Assembly (NCBI RefSeq): GCF_020532665.2
Contig: NZ_JAIWPG020000014.1
Coordinates: forward strand, 1 to 64,000
Length of the DNA: 64,000 bases
Source: Lelliottia sp. WAP21
GTDB lineage: Bacteria > Pseudomonadota > Gammaproteobacteria > Enterobacterales > Enterobacteriaceae
Reading direction: 5' to 3'
Of the stretch, positions 19,643 through 30,096 are shown in pieces; within the stretch, counting starts at the first letter, position 1; the number at the start of each line of letters is the position of its first letter. Under the pieces are notes generated by a model. It saw only the letters and a program-made list of their open reading frames with translations, was not told the origin of the DNA and made no database searches. Made by a program: the position numbers and the translations under genes.

Positions 19643-21025
19643 TCAGGCCGGACGCTTACGCTGTTCTATCTCTTCAACGATACGGACATACATCTTTTCG
19701 TTGAGGTTATAGAAACAGCCCATCGCCACGATGGTGATCACCGCGAGGAGGCTGGGGTAGATGAAGATCAGCTGCCGCAATCCTTCAACCGTCCCTGCCG
19801 ACTGCACCACATTCGGCACATAGCCGATTTGCGTCAGCATTATGCCGGGGAAAAAGCCCGCCAGCGCCTGCGACACCTTGCGGAAGAAGGTGAAACCGGT
19901 ATAGACCGTCCCTTCCGACCGCACACCGGTGCGCCATTCGCCGTACTCGACCGTATCCGACACCAGCGCCCAGTTCAGGCTGTTCACAAACGCGGAGCCG
20001 AAGAAGGCCAGGCACGAGAACGCAACAAAGCTGACCGAACCGCCGCCAAAGAAGTAGTTAAGGAGATCGCCTGCCACCCATATCAGCAATCCGCTGATAT
20101 AGACTTTTTTCTTGCCGAAGCGACGCACCGCACCGGGCATCATAAAGACCCCGATAAAAATGCAGCCCATGCTGAAAAAGCCCATATAGGAGAGCAAAAT
20201 AGGATCGTTAAGAACGTACTGGGTGTAGTAAACCTGAATCGCCAGTTTGACGTTGAATGCGCCAAGCGTACACAGGTTGGCGATGCACAGAATAAACAGC
20301 GGCCGGTTACCCGCAATCGCCCGAAACGACTGTAACAGCCCCGGTTTTTGCGTCGGATGCGCCGGCTGTGCCTCCACGTAGCGTTCTTTCACACCGCGAT
20401 AGCACCACCACATAAAGAACAGCCCGAACAGCGAGAAGAGGGTCGCGGCAAAGATATACCCGAGCTGGTCGTTCCCCTCAATCAGGTTCATCACCGGAAC
20501 AAAGCCCACGGTACAGAGCAGCAAGCCCAGCGTTGCGCCGCCCTGTCGCCATGCAGCCAGCGAGGCGCGCTCGTCAGGATTTTTAGTGATGGCGGGCACC
20601 ATGGCGCCGTAGGAACAGTTCATCATGCTAAAGAACAAGCCATACAGCATGAACAACACCGTGGCCATCACCGTCTTGCCGGTCACCTCAAACGGCGTGC
20701 CGACAAAGTTGGCGATAGCTAGCAGCGTCACCGGAAACGCCGCGTAAAGTACGAACGGGCGGAACTTGCCTTTTGGCCCGATTTTGCGCCGCGAGTCGAG
20801 CATAATGCCGGTGCCCATATCGGTGAAGGCGGTAAAGAATTTGGCAATCAAAAAGATAATCCCGCCATATGTGCCCGGTAAACCCAGCACATCGGTGTAA
20901 AACTTCAGCAGGTACAGAGTGCCGATATCCAACAGGATATTGGACCCTAAATCGCCCATCCCGTAGGCGAGTTTTTCTTTAAACGGCAGTCGTAGGGTTG
21001 CCGGATCGGATGTATGTTGACTCAT
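19643..21025 (-). CDS. yihP: GPH-family transporter YihP
   Basis: 460 residues, 12 TM segments, paralogous to YihO (EKLAYGMGDLGSNI at the N-terminus, GIMLDSRRKIGPKGKFRPF in the first half, VSDTVEYGEWRTGVRSEGTVYTG in the second; shown in pieces). In E. coli it is a predicted sulfosugar or 2,3-dihydroxypropane-1-sulfonate transporter; its exact substrate is not settled to my knowledge. A GGAG ribosome site precedes the ATG. Confidence 0.9.
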   Translation of the reverse strand: MSQHTSDPATLRLPFKEKLAYGMGDLGSNILLDIGTLYLLKFYTDVLGLPGTYGGIIFLIAKFFTAFTDMGTGIMLDSRRKIGPKGKFRPFVLYAAFPVTLLAIANFVGTPFEVTGKTVMATVLFMLYGLFFSMMNCSYGAMVPAITKNPDERASLAAWRQGGATLGLLLCTVGFVPVMNLIEGNDQLGYIFAATLFSLFGLFFMWWCYRGVKERYVEAQPAHPTQKPGLLQSFRAIAGNRPLFILCIANLCTLGAFNVKLAIQVYYTQYVLNDPILLSYMGFFSMGCIFIGVFMMPGAVRRFGKKKVYISGLLIWVAGDLLNYFFGGGSVSFVAFSCLAFFGSAFVNSLNWALVSDTVEYGEWRTGVRSEGTVYTGFTFFRKVSQALAGFFPGIMLTQIGYVPNVVQSAGTVEGLRQLIFIYPSLLAVITIVAMGCFYNLNEKMYVRIVEEIEQRKRPA

Positions 21026-21040
21026 TATTATTCTCCGTCT

Positions 21041-21062
21041 GCCCGCAGGTTTCCCTGCGGGC
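21041..21062 (-). other. Intercistronic hairpin yihQ/yihP
   Basis: Perfect 9-bp stem GCCCGCAGG/CCTGCGGGC with a 4-base loop in the 45-bp gap after yihQ. Confidence 0.6.
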
Positions 21063-21070
21063 GAGCCTTA

Positions 21071-23095
21071 TCAGAGTTGACGTAAGCGGCCAAACAGTTC
21101 GGCCCATTCACTTTGCTCGCGCCAGAAGACCGGGGGTTGACCCAGAGGCGCAGCAACAGTCACTTCGCCTCCCTGATAGCGTTCTCCGGTCCAGGCATTG
21201 ACCCAGTTATCCTGCGGCAGATAGAGCGTCCAGTCGCTGCGCCCCTCTTCATACACAGGCGCAACCAGCAGATCGCGGCCAAACAGATACTGATATTTCA
21301 GCGTGTAGGTATGGGCGTCATCTTCGTAATGCAGGAAGAGGGGGCGCATCACCGGCAGGCCAGATTTGGCGTTCCGGGATACGGCATCTTTGATGTAAGG
21401 CTTAAGGGTCGTGAAGACGGTTGTCATACGGGCGAAATGGGCGATGGTTTCAGCATCGCTGTCAAACTGCCAGTTATCGCCGGGGCGATTGCCTTCGTGG
21501 GTGCGCATCATGGGGGTAAAGGCGCTGAAATCGCACCAGCGCAACAGCAACTCTTTACTGCGCTTCATCTCAAAGAGCGTGGTGTAACCGCCAATGTCGC
21601 TATGGTGCAGACCGTGCCCGGTCATCGCCAGGGACAGCGCCGCCGGGATCACCGAGGCCAGACCATCGTCCAGACTCCAGTCTACGTTCTGATCGCCTGC
21701 CCACATCATCACGGAGTGTTTCTGGCTGCCGGTATAACCTGCCCGCATAAAGAACAGGATCTCCCCGAGCTTGCCGGTCTCTTCCAGTGCTTCGTAGTTA
21801 CATTTTGCCCACAGCGCAGGCCAGGCGTTATGCATAATCTCAGCGCTGACGCCGTTGTGCAGGAAGGTGTCGGTCGGCAGATATTCACCAAAGTCGGCCA
21901 TCCAGCCACCGCACCCGAGTTCTATTAAATTCTTTTTGATGACCTCTTTGTACCAGGCGTAAGCCTCGGGATTCGTCAGATCAATGACGCCTGCATAAAA
22001 CTCACCAAACTCAACGTGGTAATCTTTCCCCTCTGCATCTTTGGTGAGATACCCGCGTTCAGACGCCGCTTCGCACAAGTCACGGTCGCTGGCGACGTAC
22101 GGATTGATATAGGAAAGATACTGCACGCCTTCGCGCTTCCACTGCGGAATGCGTTCATCCAGCTGCGGATAAAGCTCGCTGTTCCATTTCCAGTTCCACA
22201 TCACGCGCTTGCCGAACGAGGTCATGCGGATGCCGGACCAGTCCTGTGCCCAGATCCCGTTTACCTTCACGCCACCCTTGCGCATGGTATCCAGTTTTTG
22301 CTGGCAAACGTCGGTACCGCCCTGAATCCCCAGCGTCACACCATCGTAAACCCAGTCCGGCAATTCAGGCTGACGGCCCAGCAGCCCGGTCAGTTTTTCC
22401 AGCAGATCGACGTAGGTTTCCGCGCAGTCGAAACGTAATGTCGCGTTATCTTCCCAGAAGGCCAGTTCGTGGTACGCCGGGGCGCTGAAGTCAAAATTCA
22501 TGTAGCAGCTGTTATCAACGTGGCAGTAATACTTCTGCGTGCTGACAAAGGTTGGCTGCGGGAAGAAGGTCCAGTAATAATCGCCGCCCGCATTCTCTTT
22601 ACAGTCGGCCTGCCAGGTCACATAGGTTTGTTTGTTACGCCCCACGCCCTGTTCACTGGTCCACAGCGGGAAGGGCTTACCGCGCAAATCGAAATACGAA
22701 AACTGTTCGCCACAGCCGTAGATATGATCCTCAGGCTCTGCCGCCAGCCGCAGCCAGATGCGGTTATGGCTGGCGGCGTCATTTTTGAGCTTCATTTCAA
22801 GCCGGCCCCGATCGTCTGCCCCGACAAGCAGCGTGGCACTCACCGTATCGCCACGGGTAAAGCGAATCGCCCAGCCATTTTGCTGGTGGGTGACGGTCGC
22901 CTCGGTCAGTGCGATTTTCTCGTTCAACTTATCCTTGATACTGAAGTTGCCGCGAAACATCTCGATATCCGCCTCGCCGGTGCCGATCCACAGGCAGGGT
23001 GCGTCATCGGTATGGGCCAAAATAAGCCGGTTTTGCCAGCTTAACGTAAAGCCATTGTCGAGAGTGGTCAGGTTTACATCATGTAGGGTAGTCAT
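21071..23095 (-). CDS. yihQ: Sulfoquinovosidase YihQ (GH31)
   Basis: Hydrolyses sulfoquinovosyl glycerol and related glycosides to free sulfoquinovose. 674 residues, four fewer than E. coli. All diagnostic residues are present with a constant offset of four: Arg297 and Trp300 in GKRVMWNWKW (sulfonate recognition), nucleophile Asp401 in GGWMADFGE, and acid/base Asp468 in MMWAGDQN. No signal peptide, so cytoplasmic action. It lies between yihS (27 bp upstream in the operon) and yihP; the usual yihR is not there. Confidence 0.96.
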   Translation of the reverse strand: MTTLHDVNLTTLDNGFTLSWQNRLILAHTDDAPCLWIGTGEADIEMFRGNFSIKDKLNEKIALTEATVTHQQNGWAIRFTRGDTVSATLLVGADDRGRLEMKLKNDAASHNRIWLRLAAEPEDHIYGCGEQFSYFDLRGKPFPLWTSEQGVGRNKQTYVTWQADCKENAGGDYYWTFFPQPTFVSTQKYYCHVDNSCYMNFDFSAPAYHELAFWEDNATLRFDCAETYVDLLEKLTGLLGRQPELPDWVYDGVTLGIQGGTDVCQQKLDTMRKGGVKVNGIWAQDWSGIRMTSFGKRVMWNWKWNSELYPQLDERIPQWKREGVQYLSYINPYVASDRDLCEAASERGYLTKDAEGKDYHVEFGEFYAGVIDLTNPEAYAWYKEVIKKNLIELGCGGWMADFGEYLPTDTFLHNGVSAEIMHNAWPALWAKCNYEALEETGKLGEILFFMRAGYTGSQKHSVMMWAGDQNVDWSLDDGLASVIPAALSLAMTGHGLHHSDIGGYTTLFEMKRSKELLLRWCDFSAFTPMMRTHEGNRPGDNWQFDSDAETIAHFARMTTVFTTLKPYIKDAVSRNAKSGLPVMRPLFLHYEDDAHTYTLKYQYLFGRDLLVAPVYEEGRSDWTLYLPQDNWVNAWTGERYQGGEVTVAAPLGQPPVFWREQSEWAELFGRLRQL

Positions 23096-23122
23096 AAGAT
23101 CTCCATCGTTTCGGGAGTATTG

Positions 23123-24364
23123 TTATTGGGCCTGGCTGTCGAGTAGCCCGGCGGCGACCGCAGGCGCAAGCCCTGGTGCAAGCGGCAGACGAGGGATCAC
23201 CAGACAGTGCAGAAGATGGTAGATATCCTGTTTGCCATCCCAGACTTTGGTCGTCACCTCGTTATGGATATCCAGTTCCTGCCACCATGAGCCGTTTTCG
23301 TAATCCATCAGATATTTAATGCAGTAATCCCACCATTTCTGATACCAGGCTTCGTACTGCGGATCGCCGGTTACGGTATAAAGGGCATAGGCTGTACCCA
23401 TGGCTTCAACAATCGGCCAGCGCACACGTTCACGTACAATCGGTTTACCATCCCAGTCCACGGAATAGACAAACCCGTCCGCGCCATCAGGTGCCCAGGC
23501 GTCACGGATCGTGGCGTGGAACAACCCTTTCGCGTCTTCCAGCAGCCATGCGGGAGGGGTTTCAAAACGTGCTTCCAGCGCGGCGCGCAGATGCAGCATC
23601 AGACGGCCCCACTCGATCCAGTGGCCCGGCGTCCCGCCGTAGGCACGGAAACGGTGCGCAGGATTATCTTTGTTGTAATCGCGGATGGGGTTCCAGTCGG
23701 TGTCGAAATGCTCATTCACACGGTACTCACCCTTACGGGCGACATCGTGAATAATCACTGACGCAATGCGCAGGGCGCGATCGAGCCATTTACGATCGTG
23801 CGTCACGTCATAGACGATGAGAAAGGCCTCGACCGCGTGCATATTGGCGTTGCCTCCGCGGTAATCCTCGGTTTTACTGAAGGCTTCGTCCCAGGATTCC
23901 AGGCACATCTGTTCCTGTTCACTCCAGAAATATTTCTCGATAACGGCGATGGCCTCATCGAGCAGCGGGCGCGCATCAGGATGACCGGTGGTGACCGCAC
24001 TGGCGGCACCCAGCAGGACGAAGAAATGCTGATAACCCTGTTTAGAGGCATCGACCACGCCTTCATCATTGACGCAGGCGTACCAGCCGCCGTACTGCGG
24101 ATCGCGCAGCGCGCCGTTCAGGGTTTTAATGCCATGATCGACCAGCGCATAGGCGCCGGGACGGCCCATTCCGGCAGCTACCGCGTAGACGTGCAGCATA
24201 CGGGCGGTGATCCACAGATGCGTGCCCATATCGCTTCGCACCTGGCCGTTGTTGCCCAGCCAGCCAAAGCCGGTCGGCACGGCGGCGTTTTTACCAAAAT
24301 CCAGAATGCGGTCGGTCTCTTGTTCGAGCCAGCGGTTGTGGCTCAGGGTGTTAAACCATTTCAT
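23123..24364 (-). CDS. yihS: Sulfoquinovose isomerase YihS
   Basis: Converts sulfoquinovose to 6-deoxy-6-sulfofructose. A 413-residue alpha/alpha-barrel of the N-acylglucosamine 2-epimerase family, the same length as E. coli YihS and highly similar ([18 protein letters not shown] near 47-64; [12 protein letters not shown] near 243-254 with the catalytic His; [14 protein letters not shown] near 380-393). It is 14 bp after yihT within the operon. Confidence 0.95.
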   Translation of the reverse strand: MKWFNTLSHNRWLEQETDRILDFGKNAAVPTGFGWLGNNGQVRSDMGTHLWITARMLHVYAVAAGMGRPGAYALVDHGIKTLNGALRDPQYGGWYACVNDEGVVDASKQGYQHFFVLLGAASAVTTGHPDARPLLDEAIAVIEKYFWSEQEQMCLESWDEAFSKTEDYRGGNANMHAVEAFLIVYDVTHDRKWLDRALRIASVIIHDVARKGEYRVNEHFDTDWNPIRDYNKDNPAHRFRAYGGTPGHWIEWGRLMLHLRAALEARFETPPAWLLEDAKGLFHATIRDAWAPDGADGFVYSVDWDGKPIVRERVRWPIVEAMGTAYALYTVTGDPQYEAWYQKWWDYCIKYLMDYENGSWWQELDIHNEVTTKVWDGKQDIYHLLHCLVIPRLPLAPGLAPAVAAGLLDSQAQ

Positions 24365-24378
24365 GTTTATGTCCTTCT

Positions 24379-25254
24379 TTAGCGGCGAGCCATCATTTCG
24401 TCGACGATTTCACCCAAACGCTGCAATTTCGGCACAGAAATATCGCGCAGCATCATTTCGGTATCCGGCAGACCCACCACGGAAGACCACACGGCACGCC
24501 CGGCGAGGAAGCCAGATGCTCCTGCCTGCATCGCTACGCTGACCGCACGCGGGAAAAGCTTCTCATCGACACCGGAGGAGAGAATCACCCACGGCATATT
24601 GATCTGCTCATTCAGCGTCTGCGAGGCCTTCAGCAGGGCTTGCTGTGTGCCTTTGCCGTAAAGCGGCATCTCAACTTTGTAGAGATCCGCGCCGCTGTCA
24701 CCCAGCTCTTTTGCCGCCTCGATAATGGCCTGCTCGCGGTCAAAAACATCGCCCCGACGCGGCGGGCGTACTACTGGCTCGATAATGCTGAGCAAACCAT
24801 TTGCATGGCAAAGCTGGTTAAAGTTGTGCACCATCTCCAGGCGTTGCGCGGGATCTTCGTCGCTACGCCACAGCACCAGTAGCTTGAGCGCTTTACCGCC
24901 GTCGCGTTTTACCGCCTGTGCATCGACACTTTTATCAATCACCACGCTGTCGACCGGGATGCCATTGCCTGGAATAAACGCGTCCGCGGCGACAATCATG
25001 GCGCAGCTTTTCGCTATCGCGTTTTGCTCCACCACCTGGCGGTAGCAGAATTGCTGATCGACCAGAATCGCAGAGGCATAAGGTGAGAGGATCTTCGCTG
25101 CATTGACTTTGAAATCGGTTAACTGCCGATCGGTCACTGGCGCAGGCACGCCGGCAGCGGCAAACATCATGCGCATCGCTTCACGCTGATCGACCGCCAG
25201 CATGGAAAAACCGCCGGAAGGTCGGGTGATATCTTTCAGGGTGTACGTCGTCAT
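24379..25254 (-). CDS. yihT: Sulfofructosephosphate aldolase YihT
   Basis: Class I aldolase cleaving 6-deoxy-6-sulfofructose-1-phosphate to DHAP and 3-sulfolactaldehyde. 291 residues, related to LacD-type tagatose bisphosphate aldolases. The Schiff-base lysine is Lys193 in [15 protein letters not shown], at the E. coli position. AGGAC lies before the ATG, and it is 19 bp after yihU. Confidence 0.95.
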   Translation of the reverse strand: MTTYTLKDITRPSGGFSMLAVDQREAMRMMFAAAGVPAPVTDRQLTDFKVNAAKILSPYASAILVDQQFCYRQVVEQNAIAKSCAMIVAADAFIPGNGIPVDSVVIDKSVDAQAVKRDGGKALKLLVLWRSDEDPAQRLEMVHNFNQLCHANGLLSIIEPVVRPPRRGDVFDREQAIIEAAKELGDSGADLYKVEMPLYGKGTQQALLKASQTLNEQINMPWVILSSGVDEKLFPRAVSVAMQAGASGFLAGRAVWSSVVGLPDTEMMLRDISVPKLQRLGEIVDEMMARR

Positions 25255-25273
25255 GCAATAGTCCTTTTCTTCA

Positions 25274-26164
25274 TCAGTGTTGGTTGTTCAGCCCGGCGGA
25301 TGCGCGAACCTGTTCAAGAATGGCGGTCCAGTCTTCACGACCGCGCCCGGCGGCACGCGCCTGGTTATAAACTTCACGAGAGGCTGCGCCGAGCGGCATG
25401 GGAACGTGCAGCTGATTAGCCACGTCCAGCGCAATGCCCAGATCTTTATGCGCCAGGTCGATCATGAACGCCGGAGAAAGATCGCCTTTCAGCACTTTGT
25501 TGGGCCACGAGGTGGTGAAATGCCCTTTGCCCGCCGGTGTACCGCTCATGACCTTAAGCGCCACATCGAAGGAGAGGCCCAGCGCTTCGCACAGCACGGC
25601 GGCCTCGGCGGATAACGCGTTCAGGGCGATACTCATGTAGTTATTGATAAGCTTCACGCGAATGCCCATTCCCGGGCCGCCTGCCTCGATTAACTCGTTC
25701 CCCATCGCCATCAGCACCGGAGTGGCGCGTTCAACCTGCTGCGACGTACCGCCAGCCAGCAGAAGCAGCGTGCCGGCAATAGCGTGATCGGATGTCCGGC
25801 CCACAGGCGCATCCATCATGCTAAAACCGCGATCGGCCATCTCAGCGATGAGTTTGTCGGTTTGCAGCGGGTGAATGGTCGACATATCAATGACCAGTGC
25901 GTCACGGGATAAGCCGTCGCACACGCCGTTCTCACCGAACAACACGGCATGCACCAGATCGCCGTTTGGCAGCATCGTGATGATAAATTCCGCACCTCTG
26001 GCGGCATCGGCAGGCGTCGCGGCTGGCGTCGCACCTTTTTCGACCAGCGCCTGAACCGCCTGCGGGTTAACGTCGTAGACGTGAAGCGGATGACCTTGTT
26101 TGAGCAGATTGCTCGCCATCGGCGCGCCCATTTGTCCCAGACCAATAAATGCAATCACTGACAT
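25274..26164 (-). CDS. yihU: Sulfolactaldehyde reductase YihU
   Basis: NADH-dependent reductase of 3-sulfolactaldehyde to 2,3-dihydroxypropane-1-sulfonate, which is exported. 296 residues of the beta-hydroxyacid dehydrogenase family: Rossmann motif [10 protein letters not shown] (8-17), sulfonate-binding Arg123 in VGRTSDHA, catalytic Lys171 in KLINNYMS. It is the first gene of the leftward operon, divergent from yihV across 168 bp. Confidence 0.95.
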   Translation of the reverse strand: MSVIAFIGLGQMGAPMASNLLKQGHPLHVYDVNPQAVQALVEKGATPAATPADAARGAEFIITMLPNGDLVHAVLFGENGVCDGLSRDALVIDMSTIHPLQTDKLIAEMADRGFSMMDAPVGRTSDHAIAGTLLLLAGGTSQQVERATPVLMAMGNELIEAGGPGMGIRVKLINNYMSIALNALSAEAAVLCEALGLSFDVALKVMSGTPAGKGHFTTSWPNKVLKGDLSPAFMIDLAHKDLGIALDVANQLHVPMPLGAASREVYNQARAAGRGREDWTAILEQVRASAGLNNQH

Positions 26165-26332
26165 GCCTCTCTCCTGCTAATGCGTTATTGTCACAGTTTG
26201 TCTATTCGTGAGCGTTTGTGGTGTCTGTTTTTGATCGTATTTGTAATTTATAGTCAAAAAATAGACATGGGTCACTTTTTAAACATTTGATGAAATTAAA
26301 ATGGTCACATTCATTTGAGGGAAGGAATCACC
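26165..26332. promoter_or_regulatory. Divergent control region yihU/yihV
   Basis: 168 bp, AT-rich, holding promoters for both sulfoquinovose transcripts. In E. coli CsqR (YihW) binds and represses in this interval. I cannot name a unique operator by eye; the near-repeats AAAAAATAGACATGG and GTTTGTCTATTCGTG (a GTCTAT/ATAGAC inverted pair at about 26199 and 26260) are candidates. Confidence 0.5.
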
Positions 26333-27229
26333 ATGGCTCGAATCGCTTGTGTTGGCATCACCGTGCTGGATCGCATCTGGTATCTCGCTGATTTACCGAA
26401 AGAGGGAGGCAAATATGTGGCAAACAATTACACGGAGGTGGGCGGTGGCCCGGCGGCTACAGCGGCGGTGGCTGCGGCAAAACTGGGGGCCGACGTGGAC
26501 TTTATTGGGCGCGTGGGCGATGACGATACGGGCAACCGACTCCTCGCGGAGCTGGAGTCCCTGGGAGTAAATACGCGCTTTACCCGGGTGTTTGAGGGGG
26601 CACGCTCCTCGCAATCGGCGGTGTTGGTCGATGCCTGTGGCGAACGGATCATTGCTAACTACCCAAGCCCGGACCTCCCTGAGGAAGCGAACTGGTTGCA
26701 GGATATCGACTTTTCGCAGTGGGATGTGGTGCTGGCAGACGTTCGCTGGCATGACGGCGCAAAACAGGCATTTACCCTGGCCCGTCAGCAAGGGGTCACG
26801 ACGGTTCTGGATGCCGATATCACCCCGCAGGCGATTACCGAGCTGGTGGCCTTAAGCGATCACGCCGCCTTTTCCGCCCCGGGTCTGCGGCGTCTGACGC
26901 AGATTGACGCGCCTGAAAGCGCCCTGAAAAAAGCACAAACAATCACAAATGGACATGTTTACGTGACACAGGGTAAAGACGGTTGCTACTGGCTGGAAAA
27001 GGGCGCGCTGTGTCATCAGCCTGCGTTTGCGATCGATGTGGTGGATACCACCGGCGCGGGTGATGTTTTCCACGGTGCACTGGCGGTAGGGCTGGCGCAG
27101 AACCAGCCTGTGCAGGAGGCGGTCCGCTTCGCCAGCGCCGTCGCGGCGCTGAAATGCACCCGCCCCGGCGGACGGGCAGGAATCCCTGACTGTGATCAAA
27201 CCCGCTCTTTTTTGTCACTTTTTGTATAA
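26333..27229 (+). CDS. yihV: 6-deoxy-6-sulfofructose kinase YihV
   Basis: PfkB-family sugar kinase making 6-deoxy-6-sulfofructose-1-phosphate. 298 residues as in E. coli. Glycine-rich substrate motif EVGGGPAATAAVAAAKLG (35-52) and catalytic Asp244 in DTTGAGDVFHGAL. ATG 26333 with GAAGGAA upstream is chosen over the open frame at 26315. The next gene csqR begins 34 bp later, probably on the same transcript. Confidence 0.95.
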   Translation: MARIACVGITVLDRIWYLADLPKEGGKYVANNYTEVGGGPAATAAVAAAKLGADVDFIGRVGDDDTGNRLLAELESLGVNTRFTRVFEGARSSQSAVLVDACGERIIANYPSPDLPEEANWLQDIDFSQWDVVLADVRWHDGAKQAFTLARQQGVTTVLDADITPQAITELVALSDHAAFSAPGLRRLTQIDAPESALKKAQTITNGHVYVTQGKDGCYWLEKGALCHQPAFAIDVVDTTGAGDVFHGALAVGLAQNQPVQEAVRFASAVAALKCTRPGGRAGIPDCDQTRSFLSLFV

Positions 27230-27263
27230 AATGCGGGGCGTGATGGTTTTCAGAGGACAGCCC

Positions 27264-28064
27264 ATGAGTCTTACCGAAATGACCGGTAATCCACGGCACG
27301 ATCAACTGCTCACATTGATCGCCGATCGTGGCTATATGAACATTGATGAACTGGCACAACTGTTGGATGTCTCAACGCAAACGGTGCGGCGCGATATTCG
27401 CAAGCTTAGCGAGCAGGGATTGATTACGCGCCATCACGGTGGCGCGGGTCGTGCGTCCAGCGTGGTGAATACGGCGTTTGAACAGCGCGAAGTCTCTCTG
27501 ACGGAGGAGAAGCGGGCGATCGCCGAAGCCATTGCGGATTATATCCCGGACGGTTCAACGATTTTCATCACCATTGGCACCACGGTTGAACATGTGGCGC
27601 GTGCCCTGCTGAACCATAACCATCTGCGCATTATCACCAACAGTCTGCGGGTCGCGCATATTCTCTATAAAAATCCGCGATTTGAGGTGATGGTACCTGG
27701 CGGTACGTTGCGTGCGCATAACGGCGGCATTATTGGTCCTGCCGCCACGGCTTTTGTTTCCGGTTTTCGGGCCGATTACCTGGTGACCAGCGTCGGGGCC
27801 ATTGAACCCGACGGTGCAATGATGGAGTTTGACGTGAATGAAGCCAGCGTCGTCAAAACGATGATGGCCCACGCCCGCCATATTTTACTGGCAGCCGATC
27901 ATACAAAATATCATGCGTCCGCCGCCGTCGAGATTGGCAACGTTTCCCAGGCGACCGCCTTGTTTACCGATGAACTTCCCGGCACCGCATTGCAAACCCT
28001 TCTCAGAAACAGCCATGTTGAGCTGGTGGAAGTCAGTTCCAGCGACGAACAGCAGGCAGGCTAA
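27264..28064 (+). CDS. csqR: DeoR-family repressor CsqR (YihW) of sulfoquinovose genes
   Basis: 266 residues. The N-terminal DeoR HTH (QLLTLIADRGYMNIDELAQL then VSTQTVRRDIRKLSEQGLITR) is followed by a DeoRC sugar-phosphate-sensing domain (ITIGTTVEHVARAL near 96-109; ADHTKYHASAAVEIG near 210). In E. coli it represses the yih operons until sulfoquinovose compounds relieve it. ATG 27264 with GAGGA upstream gives MSLTEMTGNPRHDQLL; upstream in-frame starts run back into yihV. Confidence 0.94.
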   Translation: MSLTEMTGNPRHDQLLTLIADRGYMNIDELAQLLDVSTQTVRRDIRKLSEQGLITRHHGGAGRASSVVNTAFEQREVSLTEEKRAIAEAIADYIPDGSTIFITIGTTVEHVARALLNHNHLRIITNSLRVAHILYKNPRFEVMVPGGTLRAHNGGIIGPAATAFVSGFRADYLVTSVGAIEPDGAMMEFDVNEASVVKTMMAHARHILLAADHTKYHASAAVEIGNVSQATALFTDELPGTALQTLLRNSHVELVEVSSSDEQQAG

Positions 28065-28081
28065 TCTCCCCGACAGTCAGG

Positions 28082-28108
28082 CCCGGTTCCCACCGCACCG
28101 GGTTTTTT
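28082..28108 (+). terminator. Intrinsic terminator after csqR
   Basis: Stem CCCGGT/ACCGGG with a 9-base loop, followed by six T. Confidence 0.85.
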
Positions 28109-28196
28109 GCTCTCTTTCTCTAAGCTGAATCTGGCGCATAGCCAAAGCTTATCTTTCCCGCTACAGTTATTTCTCCACGGAGCGAAGGGGATAAAC

Positions 28197-28796
28197 ATGC
28201 TTTATATCTTTGACTTAGGAAATGTCATCGTCGATATCGATTTCAATCGCGTGCTGGGGGCCTGGAGCGATTTCAGCCGTGTCCCGCTGGCCACGCTTAA
28301 ACAGAATTTCACGATGGGCGAGGCCTTCCGTCAGCATGAGCGCGGTGAGATCAGCGACGAAGCGTTTGCACAGGCGATCTGCCATGAGCTGGAATTACCG
28401 CTGAGCTATGAACAGTTTTCACATGGCTGGCAGGCGGTGTTTGTCGGCCTCCGTCCCGAGGTGATCGACATCATGCATAAACTGCGTGAGCAGGGGCATC
28501 GCGTGGTGGTCCTGTCCAACACCAACCGATTACATACCACCTTCTGGCCGGATGAATACCCGGAAATCCGCGCAGCAGCAGATAAAATCTACCTCTCTCA
28601 GGAGATGGGGATGCGCAAACCCGAAGCGCGAATTTACCAGGAACTTCTGCGTGCCGAAGGTTTTACCGCCGCAGATGCGGTCTTTTTCGACGACAATGCC
28701 GATAATATAGAAGGAGCTAACCAGTTAGGTATCACCTCTATTCTGGTGACCGGAAAAGAGACGATACCGAACTATTTTGCGAAGCAGGTATGTTAA
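28197..28796 (+). CDS. yihX: HAD-family glucose-1-phosphate phosphatase YihX
   Basis: 199 residues as in E. coli, where it dephosphorylates alpha-D-glucose-1-phosphate. HAD motif [12 protein letters not shown] (5-15), motif [10 protein letters not shown] near 105, motif III Lys in MRKPEARIY, motif [14 protein letters not shown] near 166. ATG 28197 has GAAGGGGA upstream. Its last 7 bp overlap yihY, starting a tightly packed four-gene chain. Confidence 0.94.
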   Translation: MLYIFDLGNVIVDIDFNRVLGAWSDFSRVPLATLKQNFTMGEAFRQHERGEISDEAFAQAICHELELPLSYEQFSHGWQAVFVGLRPEVIDIMHKLREQGHRVVVLSNTNRLHTTFWPDEYPEIRAAADKIYLSQEMGMRKPEARIYQELLRAEGFTAADAVFFDDNADNIEGANQLGITSILVTGKETIPNYFAKQVC

Positions 28797-29662
28797 AAAA
28801 CGTTCATCAAAAAGCATCACATCATTCTCGTCCGTTCAGGGCATGGATAAAACTGCTTTGGCAACGCATTGATGAGGACAACATGACCACGCTGGCGGGG
28901 AATCTCGCTTACGTGTCGTTGCTCTCATTAGTGCCGCTGGTGGCGGTCATTTTTGCGTTGTTCGCCGCTTTTCCGATGTTTTCAGAAGTCAGCGTACAGC
29001 TGCGGCATTTTGTCTTTGCGAACTTTATGCCAGCGACGGGTGATGTCATTCAGCGCTACATCGAACAGTTTGTCGCGAACTCAAGCAAGATGACCGCAGT
29101 GGGCGCGTGTGGGCTTATCGTCACCGCACTGCTATTAATGTACGCCATCGACAGTGCGCTGAACGCCATCTGGCGTAGCAAAAAAGTGCGGCCAAAAGTG
29201 TACTCCTTTGCCGTCTACTGGATGATTCTCACACTCGGGCCACTGCTTGCCGGGGCCAGTCTTGCTATCAGCTCCTATTTGCTTTCCCTGCGTTGGGCCA
29301 GCGAACTCAACACGGTGATAGATAACGTACTGCGGCTCTTTCCGTTAATCCTGTCATGGCTCTCTTTTTGGCTACTGTACAGCGTGGTACCGACCACGCG
29401 TGTGCCCAATCGGGATGCCATGGCAGGCGCGCTGGTCGCCGCAATTTTATTTGAACTGGGTAAAAAAGGGTTCGCTCTCTACATCACGACCTTCCCCTCC
29501 TATCAGCTGATTTATGGCGTGCTCGCTGTCGTACCGATTCTGTTCGTCTGGGTCTACTGGACCTGGTGCATCGTCTTGCTTGGTGCAGAAATAACTGTCA
29601 CTCTCGGGGAGTACCGCAAACTCAAAGAAGCCGCAGAACAAGAAGAAGCAGACCAACCATGA
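28790..29662 (+). CDS. yihY: Inner-membrane protein YihY (BrkB/UPF0761 family)
   Basis: 290 residues with about six membrane segments (about 30-60, 90-115, 135-160, 180-205, 210-235, 245-270) and a charged cytoplasmic N-terminus. It resembles the BrkB family, once called ribonuclease BN by error; the function is unresolved. It overlaps yihX by 7 bp and dtd by 4 bp, so translation is probably coupled. Confidence 0.93.
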   Translation: MLKNVHQKASHHSRPFRAWIKLLWQRIDEDNMTTLAGNLAYVSLLSLVPLVAVIFALFAAFPMFSEVSVQLRHFVFANFMPATGDVIQRYIEQFVANSSKMTAVGACGLIVTALLLMYAIDSALNAIWRSKKVRPKVYSFAVYWMILTLGPLLAGASLAISSYLLSLRWASELNTVIDNVLRLFPLILSWLSFWLLYSVVPTTRVPNRDAMAGALVAAILFELGKKGFALYITTFPSYQLIYGVLAVVPILFVWVYWTWCIVLLGAEITVTLGEYRKLKEAAEQEEADQP

Positions 29663-30096
29663 TTGCATTGATTCAACGCGTAACCCGTGCCAGCGTCACC
29701 GTGGAGGATGAGGTGACGGGTGAAATTGGCCCAGGACTATTGGTGTTATTAGGTGTCGAAAAGGAAGACGACGAACAAAAAGCGAACCGCTTATGTGAGC
29801 GTGTGCTCGGCTATCGCATCTTCAGCGATGCGGACGGAAAGATGAATCTCAACGTCCAGCAGGCCGGGGGCAGCGTGCTGGTGGTGTCCCAGTTTACCCT
29901 CGCAGCAGATACCGGGCGCGGAATGCGTCCTGGCTTTTCCAGAGGCGCTGAGCCCGAACGTGCAGAAGCCCTTTACGCGTACTTTGTTGAGCGTTGTCGT
30001 CAACAGAATATAAATACACAAACCGGACGATTCGCTGCGGATATGCAGATATCGCTGGTGAACGATGGCCCCGTCACATTCTGGCTCCAGGTATGA
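29659..30096 (+). CDS. dtd: D-aminoacyl-tRNA deacylase Dtd
   Basis: 145 residues. Removes D-amino acids (and glycine mischarged on tRNA-Ala) from tRNA, proofreading chirality. The SQFTLAA motif (about 77-83) and the C-terminal [11 protein letters not shown], with the Gly-cisPro, are intact. The start overlaps the yihY stop (ATGA) and the stop overlaps the fabY start (ATGA). Confidence 0.96.
   Translation: MIALIQRVTRASVTVEDEVTGEIGPGLLVLLGVEKEDDEQKANRLCERVLGYRIFSDADGKMNLNVQQAGGSVLVVSQFTLAADTGRGMRPGFSRGAEPERAEALYAYFVERCRQQNINTQTGRFAADMQISLVNDGPVTFWLQV

Noticed and set aside
19643-21025. yihO/yihP as an assembly duplication
   Set aside because: The two proteins are similar but diverged throughout, and both match separate E. 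coli genes, so this is an old paralogous pair.
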